A stretch of DNA of 64,000 nt from Phormidium tenue FACHB-886. GTDB lineage: Bacteria > Cyanobacteriota > Cyanobacteriia > Elainellales > Elainellaceae. Numbering within the stretch: position 1 is the stretch's first letter; each line of letters starts with the position of its first letter. The DNA is taken from NCBI RefSeq assembly GCF_014764505.1, contig NZ_JACXWX010000014.1, positions 1-64,000 of the forward strand. The letters run 5' to 3'. The notes beneath the pieces were generated by a model. It saw nothing but the letters and a program-made list of their open reading frames with translations, did no database searches and was not told the origin of the DNA. Below are positions 45,751 through 55,690 of this stretch, in pieces. Position numbers and translations under genes: made by a program.

Positions 45751-46824
45751 CTAATTGCGGAAGTCCTGAAGCGGAGGCAATAGGAACGGCGCAGAATCAG
45801 GCTTTCCAGTATAGATGGCGATCGCATGAGGCACGGCGCGATCTGTAGAGATGTAAGCAGTTCCATCGGCAATTAGCCCGGTGCTGCCGCCACCATCCAG
45901 CATGGCAACCGCAGTTGCCCCAAAGCGTTTGAGTACTGCTTCAGCATGGGCTTGAGTGGAAGCTGCACTAGAAAAAAACAGTACGGTATCTGGAATGGTA
46001 TTTGAGACGGTATCTGGAACGGTATCTGAGAGGGTATCTGAGGGTGAATCTGAAAGGGAATAGGGAGCTACCGTTAGAACAGAATCGGAATGGGAGTTCA
46101 TGACTCCCACAAAGGTACGTCCTAGCCGGCGAGACGGAGATTTATCGGCTACCGCTGCTAGTGCCCCAATGACATCAGGAGTAGATGCATCAAACGTGGT
46201 GCTTTGGTAGGGCTGAATTTGGGCGATCGCAGCGGCAGCATCAAAGGCAAACGTTTTGTTGAGACCAGGGTACTCGTTCAGCCCATAGCCATAGGTGATG
46301 AGGTGACCGCCCGACTTCAACCCGAAAGCGATACCGGCGGTATTGCCTCCAGATTCGATACCGAAGAAAGCACCGTTGATCACCACCTGAAGCTGGTAGC
46401 TGCCAGCGTTTTGGCTGGCAGCCTCTTGCCAGAAGGAGTTTAGCGTTTGGCGATCGATATGTTCTCCATTGACAAAACCCGTCAGGTTGCAAACGGTAGC
46501 CGCTTTCAAATCCACAATTGTCACATAGTCAGGAGAGCCAGCGGGATAGTTCCGGCGATACAAGGTAACACCAGGACGATTCAGAAAAATCTGGAATTCA
46601 GATGACGATGTATTTCCAGACGAAACAGTTTCGGCAGCCGCAATAATAGAGCCTGGACTAATGTGTAAGCTGAAGCCCTGAAACTGAAGGGAGATACTGG
46701 AAACAAACAGCAGATACAGAATTAGAATTCCGGAGAATAAAAACCTGATGCTGCTGTGAGGATGGTCAGGCGACGATTTTTTGTTTGAGGAGCGTGTCAA
46801 CGGAGAACTTTGACGGCGGCGCAT
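45751..46824 (-). CDS. Phosphodiester glycosidase family protein (NAGPA domain)
   Basis: The 357-residue product has a basic N-terminus, a signal anchor (about residues 27-46) and a secreted domain with the family motifs VVINGAFF and AMLDGGGSTGL. Related proteins uncover N-acetylglucosamine phosphodiesters or handle exopolysaccharide; the exact substrate is unknown. Residues around 265-285 are an in-frame four-residue repeat (S/P-D-T-V) made by six 12-bp DNA units (45985-46056), in a loop where the family is normally short. Confidence 0.8.
   Translation of the reverse strand: MRRRQSSPLTRSSNKKSSPDHPHSSIRFLFSGILILYLLFVSSISLQFQGFSLHISPGSIIAAAETVSSGNTSSSEFQIFLNRPGVTLYRRNYPAGSPDYVTIVDLKAATVCNLTGFVNGEHIDRQTLNSFWQEAASQNAGSYQLQVVINGAFFGIESGGNTAGIAFGLKSGGHLITYGYGLNEYPGLNKTFAFDAAAAIAQIQPYQSTTFDASTPDVIGALAAVADKSPSRRLGRTFVGVMNSHSDSVLTVAPYSLSDSPSDTLSDTVPDTVSNTIPDTVLFFSSAASTQAHAEAVLKRFGATAVAMLDGGGSTGLIADGTAYISTDRAVPHAIAIYTGKPDSAPFLLPPLQDFRN
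45985..46056. repeat. 12-bp tandem repeat inside the phosphodiester glycosidase gene, six units
   Basis: Six units of ggtatctgaga-type sequence, each 12 bp, are read in frame as a Ser/Pro-Asp-Thr-Val repeat. Because units are multiples of three, copy number can change without breaking the gene. Confidence 0.85.
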
Positions 46825-46871
46825 GGGGGCAAGTCATTTTAGATGAGAGGAGTATAACAGGTCGGTGTCGT

Positions 46872-47618
46872 TCACTCCATGCCGAAACTCACTGACACCA
46901 CAGCCGTAATATCTTTTTCAATTGAAGAAGTATCATAAATGCCTGAATCGCTAACATCTGTAGAGTTACGCGAGGTGATTTGAAAAACACCCGTCTCTGC
47001 GCTGCGAACTGCCCCAATCTGATCGCCCGTGCTACGCGCGATCGCCTCAGCTCTGGCTTTAGCATCTTTGGTTGCCTCTGCCACCATCTCGATCCGCAGT
47101 TTGCTCAGTTGGGTGTAGAGATACTGCGGTGGCTCAGACGTGAGCGGAATTCCTTCGTTGATCAGCTCTGTGGCTTGCTGAGAGAGCTTCGTTATCCGAT
47201 CGACTTCTTTCGAGCGAATTTCTAACCGTTGAGCAAGTCGATAGGCTAGCGTGCGACCTGTTTCACGACCATTACTCGCAACCTCTGGAATTGCATAGGT
47301 TTCTATTGCACTCAAGGTAATGGCATCGTCAGGGACTTGCTGCTCCTTTAAATAAGACTGAACCCGCTCAGTTTGGCGCTTGAGGTCTTGGTAGGCTGCC
47401 TGTGCAGTGGGCTGCTGGCTAGAAACAGAGAGCCGCCAGATAATGTAGTCTGAGCGGATGGGGCGTTTGGCAGATCCAGTTACAACCAGCGCATCTTCTG
47501 AGTGTTTGAAGGCACGAATAGCGCTGGCTCCTACAAAAGAGCTAACGACCAGCGCCAGAGACAAGGCGGCTAACCCCGCAAAGAGCTGGGGAAAACGATC
47601 GGTTGAACCGTGTTGCAT
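46872..47618 (-). CDS. SIMPL domain-containing protein (DUF541)
   Basis: The 248-residue product starts MQHGSTDRFPQ and has one N-terminal membrane segment (about residues 13-35), then the SIMPL domain with VVTGSAKRPIRSDYIIWRLSV and a C-terminal ITAVVSVSFGME. SIMPL proteins are periplasmic or membrane-anchored and often linked to stress tolerance. A longer version from a TTG at 47702 would read through an 18-bp repeat and is unlikely. Confidence 0.8.
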   Translation of the reverse strand: MQHGSTDRFPQLFAGLAALSLALVVSSFVGASAIRAFKHSEDALVVTGSAKRPIRSDYIIWRLSVSSQQPTAQAAYQDLKRQTERVQSYLKEQQVPDDAITLSAIETYAIPEVASNGRETGRTLAYRLAQRLEIRSKEVDRITKLSQQATELINEGIPLTSEPPQYLYTQLSKLRIEMVAEATKDAKARAEAIARSTGDQIGAVRSAETGVFQITSRNSTDVSDSGIYDTSSIEKDITAVVSVSFGME

Positions 47619-47637
47619 AGCTTTGTTTACCAGAATG

Positions 47638-47691
47638 AAAAGATGCCCAAAAATCAAAAGACATCTAAAAATGAAAAGATGCCTAAAAGAC
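47638..47691. repeat. 18-bp tandem repeat, three copies
   Basis: Three diverged copies of aaaagatgcccaaaaatc lie 20-74 bp upstream of the SIMPL start codon. Confidence 0.7.
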
Positions 47692-47825
47692 GCCCAACGC
47701 AAAATTGCCGTGGGCCGTTTTCAGACCTGAGGTGGTTCATGAATTCTGAAGATAATTTTTGGAGCAGTCTCGGAGCCTGCACTCCGATAGACGGTTCGAC
47801 AGAACGAAGCGCTGCCGAACCTTAG

Positions 47826-47861
47826 ATTTTTACATCTGCTCATTGCCGCAGATGTAAAAAT
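47826..47861. terminator. Strong hairpin, possible terminator
   Basis: A perfect 14-bp stem, ATTTTTACATCTGC with its complement, and an 8-base loop. The T-run on each strand lets it act in both directions; on the minus strand it lies about 360 bp after malQ. Confidence 0.5.
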
Positions 47862-47930
47862 GCTAGAGCTAAGTTTAAGAGCATGCCTGAAAAATTACTT
47901 TTTCATGCCTTGAGGATGCTGATCTTCCCT

Positions 47931-47997
47931 AGCCGCCCTTGAAAAAGGGAACCGCTCCGTTCAAGGTTCCGCTTCTGGAGGGGATTTAAGGGAAATC
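47931..47997. repeat. Intergenic repeat with inverted ends, copy 2
   Basis: The ends GATCTTCCCTAGCCGCCC and GGGGATTTAAGGGAAATC are imperfect inverted repeats and resemble the ends of 38210-38357. Confidence 0.45.
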
Positions 47998-48223
47998 GAA
48001 CCCCTGTTGGTTGAACCAAGTTTTTTCAGACGTTCCCTCAAGTTGTAATGCTTGCAGAAGCTTGTAATGCTTACAGAAGCACTACGTTTATACCGCTACC
48101 CCTGGTAGATGCAGCTAAAACAGCCGAATTTCATAAACTGGAGTTGTGACTACAGCCACGATCGACAGCATTCCTGATTCTCGACAAAATTTTTGCAGCT
48201 GAAAGCCGCAAAAGATCCAGAAG

Positions 48224-49813
48224 CTAGTCTTGAGAAGTGGAAGGCGAACGACCAAAAAACCTGGTGTACTGCTTGAGGCGATCGCACACCTCCGAATTGT
48301 TCGCTTCAGCCCGATATCGCCACTCCCAGTTGCCTTCAATCTGACCCGGAAAATTCATGCGGGCATCTGCTCCCAATCCCAAAACGTCCTGGAAAGGAAT
48401 GATCGCAAGATTAGCCACTGAGCTAAACGCCAGACGAATCAGATCCCAATGAATCCCTTCTGAGGTAGTGCAGCCCAAATAGGTCAACAGGTTTTCTCGC
48501 TCGTGTTCTGGCAGCTGCTCGTACCATCCCACGGTTGTGTTGTTGTCATGCGTTCCCGTGTAGACCAGACAGTTACGATGATAGTAGTTGAAAGGCAAAT
48601 AGGGATTGCTGGCATCGCCGCCGAACGCAAAATGCAGCACCTTCATACCAGGAAACTCAAAATGGTCTCGTAGTTCCTCCACTTCAGGAGTCACTGTTCC
48701 CAAATCTTCCGCCAAGATAGGCAGCGTTCCCAGCTTCTGCTTTAGCGTTTCAAAGAATGCCTTTCCGGGTGCTTTCATCCACTCCCCGTTAACAGCGTTG
48801 GTTTCGCCCTGCCTGATCGCCCAGAAAGATTCGAACCCAATAAAGTGATCAATGCGAATCAAATCGACGTAATCCAGCATTGCCTCAAAGCGCTGAATCC
48901 ACCACTGGAAATCCGATTGCTGCAAATACTCCCAGTTGTAGATCGGGTTGCCCCACAGTTGCCCTGTCTCACTAAAGTAATCTGGCGGTGTACCTGCCAT
49001 CAACGCAGGTTCTCCAGTTTGTTCATCCAGGCAGAAATTATCAGGATTTGCCCAGACATCTGCGCTATCATGCGCGACATAGATGGGAATATCTCCCACG
49101 ATCTGAACCTGCCTGGAGTTGGCATATTGCTTGAGTTCAGTCCACTGGCGGAAGAATTCAAACTGCAAAAACTCCTCGAAAAAGATTTCTGACGCCAGTT
49201 CTTCTCTGCACTGATTCAATGCCTCTGGCTCACGCTTAGCAATTTCTGGTTGCCAGGTATGCCAGCTCTTGCCTTCAAATTTCCGCTTCAGCGCCATGAA
49301 CAGCGCATAGTCTTCTAGCCAAAAAGCTTTTTGCTCCCGGAACTGCTGAAACGCTTCTTTTCGCTCGGGAGCAGCTTTGTCCTGAAAGTTTTGGCTTGCC
49401 TTTCTCAATAGCGACAGCTTGGTGGCAGCCACTTGATCAAAATCAACTCGATCGAGTGGAAATTCTGGGATATTGCTGAGGTCTTCATGACTGAGCAAGC
49501 CTTCTCCCTGCAGCAACTCGGGGCTGATCAGCAGCGGATTGCCTGCCAGTGCAGAGTAGCTCATATAAGGCGAATTACCAAAGCTAGTCGGTCCTAGCGG
49601 CAAAATCTGCCAAAGCTGCTGATCAGACTGTGCTAAAAAATCTACAAAACGATGGGCTTCTGCGCCCAGATCGCCAATGCCAAACCGACCGGGAAAAGAG
49701 GTAGGATGCAGCAAAATGCCGCTAGCTCGTTTGGAGAAGATCGAGGGTTGAGAATCGGATAAGCGGCTCATTGCAGGCACAGGCAGAAAACTGCTAAGAC
49801 TGTACCAGCTCAT
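48224..49813 (-). CDS. malQ: 4-alpha-glucanotransferase (amylomaltase)
   Basis: The 529-residue GH77 enzyme moves alpha-1,4-glucan segments between chains in glycogen and maltodextrin metabolism. Motifs include SGILLHPTSFPGRFGIGDLG near the start, the nucleophile region LIRIDHFIGFESFW, acid/base Glu in ILAEDLGTV and YTGTHDNNTTVGWY. The ATG at 49771 (MSRLSDSQ) may be the true start, since the first 14 residues are not conserved in the family. With the GH15 enzyme it points to active storage-glucan turnover. Confidence 0.92.
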   Translation of the reverse strand: MSWYSLSSFLPVPAMSRLSDSQPSIFSKRASGILLHPTSFPGRFGIGDLGAEAHRFVDFLAQSDQQLWQILPLGPTSFGNSPYMSYSALAGNPLLISPELLQGEGLLSHEDLSNIPEFPLDRVDFDQVAATKLSLLRKASQNFQDKAAPERKEAFQQFREQKAFWLEDYALFMALKRKFEGKSWHTWQPEIAKREPEALNQCREELASEIFFEEFLQFEFFRQWTELKQYANSRQVQIVGDIPIYVAHDSADVWANPDNFCLDEQTGEPALMAGTPPDYFSETGQLWGNPIYNWEYLQQSDFQWWIQRFEAMLDYVDLIRIDHFIGFESFWAIRQGETNAVNGEWMKAPGKAFFETLKQKLGTLPILAEDLGTVTPEVEELRDHFEFPGMKVLHFAFGGDASNPYLPFNYYHRNCLVYTGTHDNNTTVGWYEQLPEHERENLLTYLGCTTSEGIHWDLIRLAFSSVANLAIIPFQDVLGLGADARMNFPGQIEGNWEWRYRAEANNSEVCDRLKQYTRFFGRSPSTSQD

Positions 49814-49909
49814 TTTAGAGGAGCTGTCTATCTATTGGCAGAAATTACCTGTTTAGAGAAAGGTAGCTTTGCTTCAGCTTGCAAACCCATCAGCACTCAC
49901 GTCTCGAAT

Positions 49910-52900
49910 TTACGTCGTTTTGCCTCTCCTAACGGTATGCAGCAAGTCAACAATGGACTGCACTAACCTCTCTGGTTCAACAGGCTTCGAGAGATGCATC
50001 TGATATCCAGCAGCCAAAGCCCGTTGCTGATTGATCTCTCCCGCATAGGCAGTTAGGGCGATCGCCGGAATGGTACTTCCTTGTTCAGGTGAGCCTTTTC
50101 TCACTTGCCGCATCAAGGAATAGCCATCCATTTCGGGCATCCCGATATCACACAGCAGCAGATCCAGAGATGAATTCAGAAGAGACAATGCCTGTGCAGC
50201 CGAAGCGGCTGTCGTCACCTGTGCACCTGCTTGCGTCAGGATGAACGACGCAAGCTCTCGCATGTCTGCATCATCGTCCACTACCAATATCCGCACATCT
50301 GTCAAATCTGCCGTATTCTCTGAATGCTCAGCAGCAGAGTTTGGTTCTTGCTCAACGACATTCAACGGCAGCCGAACGGTGAAGGTTGCTCCTAAATTCT
50401 GTCCTGGACTCTCTGCCCAAACCGTTCCCCCGTGGAGTTCGGTTAATTGACGAACGATCGCTAAGCCTAATCCCAGCCCACCAAATTGTCGGGTAGTGGT
50501 GCCGTCTTCCTGCCGGAAGTAGTCAAACATGTGAGGTAAAAAGTCTGGATTGATTCCTCTGCCAGTATCTTTGACTTGAATTTGAGCATAGTTCGTCAGT
50601 TGTCCTGGCTCACCTATCATCTGTTCAGCTATTTGCCCAACAGCGGATGACGAATCATGAATCACCGATGACAAGCTCACTTCAACTCGCCCTCCAAATG
50701 GTGTGAACTTGACTGCGTTGGAAAGGAGGTTCCAAACAATCTGCTGGAGACGGTTGGTGTCACCGGAAACTGTTCCTGAAACAGAATTTAGTGCAGTGTG
50801 AATTTGGATGTGTTTAGCTTCTGCTGCCAGTCGTACCGTTTCCAAAGCCGCTTGAATGGTGGTAGCCAAATTCACAGGTGCAACGTTTAGCGTCATCTTT
50901 CCCTGCAGAATGCGAGAGACATCCAGCAGATCTTCAATCAATTGTGCCTGCAGTTTGGCATTGCGTTCGATCGTTTCTAAGGCTTGTTCAGTTTTAATCG
51001 CATCTAGCTGATTGCCCCGTAACAGCTTCGTCCAGCCCAAAATCGGGTTGAGGGGCGATCGCAACTCATGAGACAGCACTGCCAGAAATTCATCTTTGAC
51101 CCGATTGGCAGCTTCCGCTTTGGCGCGGTTGCGTTGTGCTGCCTGATATAGCTGAGCATTGTCGATCGCTAAAGAGGCACGACGAGCTAGCTCCTCTGCC
51201 AACTGCAAATCAGTCGGGGTATACCGTCGTTCAGATTCAGCGGAGATGAAAGAGATCGCTCCCACGATGCGTGCCTGCGTTCGGAGAGGCACCGTCATTG
51301 CAGATTTAAAGCCAGACTGCCGTAAGATCGCTAAGTGTTCGGCGTCTTGGGCTGATTGCACCAGCAGCTCATCGGAAATATCAGCGATCAAGTCAGACTG
51401 TCCGGTTCGCAAGGTGAATGCCGCACCCCGTGGATGATCTGGTTTCAGCGGTGCTTTTGCCTGGATTTGATGCACCCATTCTAGTTTGGCAGAATCAATG
51501 TGAGCGATCGCAATTCGCTCAATTGAACCATCTGCGTCCACCATATGAACCGTACACCAGTCTGCTAATTCAGGAACGCTAAGCTGCGCCACTCGCTCTA
51601 AAGTGATCTGATAATCCAGCGAAGAGGCAAGAACCGCACTTGCCTCAGACAAAAACTTTTGGGCACGCTCTAGCCGCACTCGCTCTGTTACATCTATCAC
51701 ATAAACCAAAACACCTTCGACCCGACCCTCTGGGTTGATCGTTGGCAAATAGTGAACGTTGTAATAACCCGGACGGCGATCGTTGCGACCTGGCACATTC
51801 ACCGCAAAGCTAGGAGAAATAAAAGGGCTTCCTGTAGCGTAAATCTGATGGAATACTTCAACTAGCTGCGAATCAGATTGACCAAACAATTCTGGAATTG
51901 AATGCCCTAAATGCTGTTCGCGAGTTAGCCCATTAATTTCTGCAAGGGCTTCATTGATTGCAATAAATTGCTGTTCTGCGTTCAAAAGGGCAAGCCCAAC
52001 CGGAGACGTATTAAAAATACTAGCCAGCTGACGCTGAGCGGCTTCTGCTTGAGAACGGGCAATGCGTTCGCGCTCTAGCAGCTGTTCTCGTTCTTGTTCT
52101 GTTTGCTTGCGTTCTGTAATATCGACGATAGCGCCGATCGAGTGTTTGAGTTTCCCTTGAGGATCATACGTAAATTGTCCTCTTGCCTCAACCCAATGAA
52201 TCGAGCCATCTAGCCAACGCAGGCGATATTCATGGTGGTACTCTTTTCTATCAGCTATGGCTTGCTGAAGTTTTGCTTCGGTTTCTACTAAGTCATCTGG
52301 ATGAACCCGACTGGCCCAAGCTTCATAGCTCGGTTCACATTCATCTGGCTGAAGTCCCAGCACCATGAAGTGCCCCTCTGACCAACGCATGGCACCCGTT
52401 GAGATTTTCCAGTCCCAGGTTCCCATGCGTCCAATTCTCACTGCCAACTGCAAATGCGCTGCACTTTCGCGCAGCTGCTCTTCTGCTCGCGATCGCTCCA
52501 CCGCGAACCAGGTTTTTTGAGCAATTTGCTCCATTAGCGTTACATCTTCTGCTGTCCACTGACGAGGAGCAACATGATGCAGCACCAATAATGCAACAAA
52601 TCGCTGGGCTTTGACCAACGGCACACACAACAGTGATTTAGTTTGAATCGCTTCGAAGGCAGCCGTCACAACTCCAGCAGTGCGAGGATCGCGATCCACA
52701 TCATCTACGACGATCGTTTTGCCCTGCTTCAACTCTGCAACAATTTCAGAGCCAAATGCATCCATGTAATGCTTACCCACTATACTGATTGCGCCGTTGC
52801 AATAATCACGATCGACAATCACATATTCTTGTGTAGGATCGATTTCACCATAGGTACAGCGAGTGACGTTGAAATGTTGTCCTGTGGAACAAACTACCTG

Positions 52901-55690
52901 CCACATTACCTCTTTAGGGTCTTGAATGGCACGAACCGCATCGTTCAATTCAATCAAAAACTGCTGCTGTTCTTCTTTCTGCTGGAGGCTTTGAAGCAAC
53001 TGCTCAATTTGCTGTCTTGCTTTTACTTTAGCAGTCACTTCAATGTTGTAAATCAGTACGCCTTGAATGGTTCCGTCAATATCTTGCCAGGGTGAAAAGA
53101 TGCAGTTAAAAAATGCTTCTTCCAACACACCATCACCATTTCGATCCCAGTATGTAGGCAATTCCTCCCCGACAAACGTTTCCCCGGTGCGATAAACCTG
53201 TTCAAGCACGTCAAAGTGAATCTGCCCCTCTAGCTCTAGAAAAACATCCCGTATTGGTTTACCTATAATATCTGGAGTGCGTCCAGTCCCTTGCAAATAG
53301 ACTGGGTTGGCAAATTCATACACCAGGTCAGAACCTTTCACAATGCCAATCATGGCAGGGAACTGCATCAGGATGTCATATAGCCGCTTGCGTTCGCTTT
53401 CTGCTAGCTGCCGTGCCAGTCGTTCCCGCTTCAATAGTTGAGTGCGCTCTACTTCAATCTGCTTGCGTCCAGTTACGTCAACCGAGACGCCAACCATCCG
53501 CACTCCCCGTCCAGCCTTTAGATAGACTTGTCCTTGGCTCTTGAGCCAGCGTGTCACGCCATCTGCACTGATTACCCGATGTTCCTCGGCATAGGACTGG
53601 TTGCCTGCCACTGCCCGCTCAACCGCTTGCCTTACCTGTTGACGATCGTCTGGATGAACAACCGCAATAAAGTCTTCGACTGTCCTCAAGTGAAGACCCC
53701 AGAGACTCAGCGCGTTTGCAGAACACACGACTTGATTGGTTTGCAAATCCATATCCCAAACTATCATTTGCGCCGCTGTAAGCGCTAGCTGCAACCGTTC
53801 TTCGCTCTCTCGGAATGCCCGTTCAGCCTCTTTGTAATCTGTCACATCCCGTGCGATTCCCAGTACAGATACCACGGAATTATCTCTATCGAATTCCGGC
53901 ACAAAACGTGTTTGATACCATCGCATTTCTTGTGGAGTTGGCAACTGAAATTCAATAACCTGCTCCTGACCCGTCTCAAACACCTGCCGTAAAGCGTCTT
54001 GCCAAAGGCAATAAATTTCCTCTGGTGTTTCCAATTCAGCATGAGTTTTGCCAATAAAGCGATCGGCTGGAATACCCGTTGCCTTCTCCACAGAAGGGCT
54101 AATGTACAAATGACGAAATTCCGAATCGACGCGGCTAATGATATCCGGAGCATTATCTGCCAGCATCTTGAACTGTTGCTCTCGCTGCTGCAGTTCTAAT
54201 TCCAACCGTTTACGCTCTGTCAAGTCAATTAAGAAGCCTATGCCTAAGTCATCAGGACCCCCCAGATAGGCAGTTCCAATTAAAACGGGGACTCGGCTAC
54301 CGTCTTTGCGAATGTATTCCTTTTCAAACGGCGCATGGCGACCAGCTCGTTTCATCTCTGCCATAGCTTGCTGGTCTAAATGGCGAAACTCTGGCGGGGT
54401 GATTTCAATGAAGTTTACTTTTCTCGATACAACTTCTTCCCGTGTGTACCCCAAAGCAGCAAGCCAAGCTTCATTAACTTCCAAAATATTACCTTGAAAA
54501 TCACCGATAATAATGCCAATCAAATTTGCATCCAACAAGCCTCGCAGCCGCGATTCACTCTCACGCAAAGCTTGCTCTACCAGTTTGCGTTCGGTCATAT
54601 CCTGGAAGATTACAACCGCCGCCGCAATCTGCCCCTGGCGATCTAAAATCGGTGCTGAATTGACATTGAGAAAAACACGGCTACCATCTTCTCGATGAAG
54701 TTCCATCTCCTCATGAGTCACAACTTCACCCATTTGTAGCGATCGCACCAAGGGATATTCCTCGGAAGCGTAAATTTGACCATCTGCGCGAAAAGCTTCA
54801 AATGGTATCGCGGGTGCATATTCTTCTAGCTCAAGCGACTGTTCATAGCCATACCCAACGAGCTGCTTGGCTTGTTCGTTCGTTAAAATTAACTTACCCG
54901 ATACCGCATCAGCAATCATCACGCCTGCAGGCATCTGTTGGAGAACGGCTTCAAAGCGGGCATGTTCAAGTTCAAGTTCGCGCAACAACCGCTCCCGTTC
55001 TGCCTCGGCTTGCTTGCGCTCAGTCACATCTCGGAAATAAACTGCCACTCCTGCTGCAGAAGGATAGGCATTTACCTCCAGCCAACACTGAATAGACTCC
55101 CCAAATTCATCCCAAGAAACAGGAACCTGTTCTGCGACTGCCCGGTGCATTTCTCGATAGGCAATTCCACCCACCAATTCTGGAAAGACCTCGTTCCACA
55201 CGTGCTTGCCGAGCAGATCTGCAGGTGTTCTGTGAAGGATTGCAGCCGCTGCCCGATTAATGTAGGTGTAGCGCCAGTCGCGATCGAAAGCGACAAACGC
55301 ATCGGTGATACTTTCAAGAATAGATGCTGGAAAATTGAAGCGGTTGCTGGCATTAGGAGTATTTTCCAGCAGGGATTCTAATTCCTGTTTCTGACGCTGT
55401 AAGGCTGCAATCGCCTGCTGCTGCTCTAGAATCTGCTGCTGTAGCGACGCGATCGAGGCATTCGTTTCAGTAGAATTCGTTCCAGTAGAATTGGAGCAAT
55501 TGGCATCGGCACAGGGTTGGCTATCAAGACTGCGAGCAAAGTGCTCGATGACTTCGGAGCGAGACATACCTTGCTGCTGTGCCGCTTGATCGAGCGATTG
55601 CCACGCTGTGCTGGTGAGGGAGATGCTAACGCGTTGTTTGGTCTCTGAAGCCCAATTGTTGATAAACTTTCCAGCTGCGTCGCGTTTCAT
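49910..55690 (-). CDS. Hybrid histidine kinase with RHH-like N-terminus, multiple PAS/GAF domains and receiver
   Basis: This 1926-residue soluble protein has, in order: an RHH/CopG-like segment (about 18-52, KQRVSISLTSTAWQSLDQ then GMSRSEVIEHFAR), a Gln/Glu-rich coiled coil (85-110), six PAS domains (about 110-885), GAF (about 900-1060), two more PAS (about 1070-1330), a second GAF (about 1345-1500), HisKA with the phospho-accepting His in VLSHELRSPLN (about 1535), HATPase (DTGRGI, GLGLGLAIV) and a C-terminal receiver with Asp in LLLCDIGMPEMDGY (about 1846). No membrane segment is seen, so it senses cytosolic signals. The N-terminal segment could bind DNA or mediate dimerisation. The output partner is unknown. 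Confidence 0.88.
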   Translation of the reverse strand: MKRDAAGKFINNWASETKQRVSISLTSTAWQSLDQAAQQQGMSRSEVIEHFARSLDSQPCADANCSNSTGTNSTETNASIASLQQQILEQQQAIAALQRQKQELESLLENTPNASNRFNFPASILESITDAFVAFDRDWRYTYINRAAAAILHRTPADLLGKHVWNEVFPELVGGIAYREMHRAVAEQVPVSWDEFGESIQCWLEVNAYPSAAGVAVYFRDVTERKQAEAERERLLRELELEHARFEAVLQQMPAGVMIADAVSGKLILTNEQAKQLVGYGYEQSLELEEYAPAIPFEAFRADGQIYASEEYPLVRSLQMGEVVTHEEMELHREDGSRVFLNVNSAPILDRQGQIAAAVVIFQDMTERKLVEQALRESESRLRGLLDANLIGIIIGDFQGNILEVNEAWLAALGYTREEVVSRKVNFIEITPPEFRHLDQQAMAEMKRAGRHAPFEKEYIRKDGSRVPVLIGTAYLGGPDDLGIGFLIDLTERKRLELELQQREQQFKMLADNAPDIISRVDSEFRHLYISPSVEKATGIPADRFIGKTHAELETPEEIYCLWQDALRQVFETGQEQVIEFQLPTPQEMRWYQTRFVPEFDRDNSVVSVLGIARDVTDYKEAERAFRESEERLQLALTAAQMIVWDMDLQTNQVVCSANALSLWGLHLRTVEDFIAVVHPDDRQQVRQAVERAVAGNQSYAEEHRVISADGVTRWLKSQGQVYLKAGRGVRMVGVSVDVTGRKQIEVERTQLLKRERLARQLAESERKRLYDILMQFPAMIGIVKGSDLVYEFANPVYLQGTGRTPDIIGKPIRDVFLELEGQIHFDVLEQVYRTGETFVGEELPTYWDRNGDGVLEEAFFNCIFSPWQDIDGTIQGVLIYNIEVTAKVKARQQIEQLLQSLQQKEEQQQFLIELNDAVRAIQDPKEVMWQVVCSTGQHFNVTRCTYGEIDPTQEYVIVDRDYCNGAISIVGKHYMDAFGSEIVAELKQGKTIVVDDVDRDPRTAGVVTAAFEAIQTKSLLCVPLVKAQRFVALLVLHHVAPRQWTAEDVTLMEQIAQKTWFAVERSRAEEQLRESAAHLQLAVRIGRMGTWDWKISTGAMRWSEGHFMVLGLQPDECEPSYEAWASRVHPDDLVETEAKLQQAIADRKEYHHEYRLRWLDGSIHWVEARGQFTYDPQGKLKHSIGAIVDITERKQTEQEREQLLERERIARSQAEAAQRQLASIFNTSPVGLALLNAEQQFIAINEALAEINGLTREQHLGHSIPELFGQSDSQLVEVFHQIYATGSPFISPSFAVNVPGRNDRRPGYYNVHYLPTINPEGRVEGVLVYVIDVTERVRLERAQKFLSEASAVLASSLDYQITLERVAQLSVPELADWCTVHMVDADGSIERIAIAHIDSAKLEWVHQIQAKAPLKPDHPRGAAFTLRTGQSDLIADISDELLVQSAQDAEHLAILRQSGFKSAMTVPLRTQARIVGAISFISAESERRYTPTDLQLAEELARRASLAIDNAQLYQAAQRNRAKAEAANRVKDEFLAVLSHELRSPLNPILGWTKLLRGNQLDAIKTEQALETIERNAKLQAQLIEDLLDVSRILQGKMTLNVAPVNLATTIQAALETVRLAAEAKHIQIHTALNSVSGTVSGDTNRLQQIVWNLLSNAVKFTPFGGRVEVSLSSVIHDSSSAVGQIAEQMIGEPGQLTNYAQIQVKDTGRGINPDFLPHMFDYFRQEDGTTTRQFGGLGLGLAIVRQLTELHGGTVWAESPGQNLGATFTVRLPLNVVEQEPNSAAEHSENTADLTDVRILVVDDDADMRELASFILTQAGAQVTTAASAAQALSLLNSSLDLLLCDIGMPEMDGYSLMRQVRKGSPEQGSTIPAIALTAYAGEINQQRALAAGYQMHLSKPVEPERLVQSIVDLLHTVRRGKTT

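Larger units (their letters stand above)
47619..48223. other. Intergenic region with repeats and hairpins
   Basis: About 600 bp between the SIMPL and malQ genes with no supported gene. It contains three 18-bp repeat units (47638-47691), a strong hairpin (47826-47861), and the repeat element copy 2 (47931-47997). Confidence 0.5.

Noticed and set aside
47638-47702. N-terminal extension of the SIMPL protein through the 18-bp repeat
   Set aside because: It would need a TTG start and gives a repeat-derived FRHLFI-type stretch before the normal membrane segment; the ATG at 47618 fits the family.
52643-53095. 150-codon open frame on the plus strand inside the hybrid kinase gene
   Set aside because: Antisense to PAS/GAF coding sequence with clear domain motifs; no recognisable protein and no ribosome binding site.
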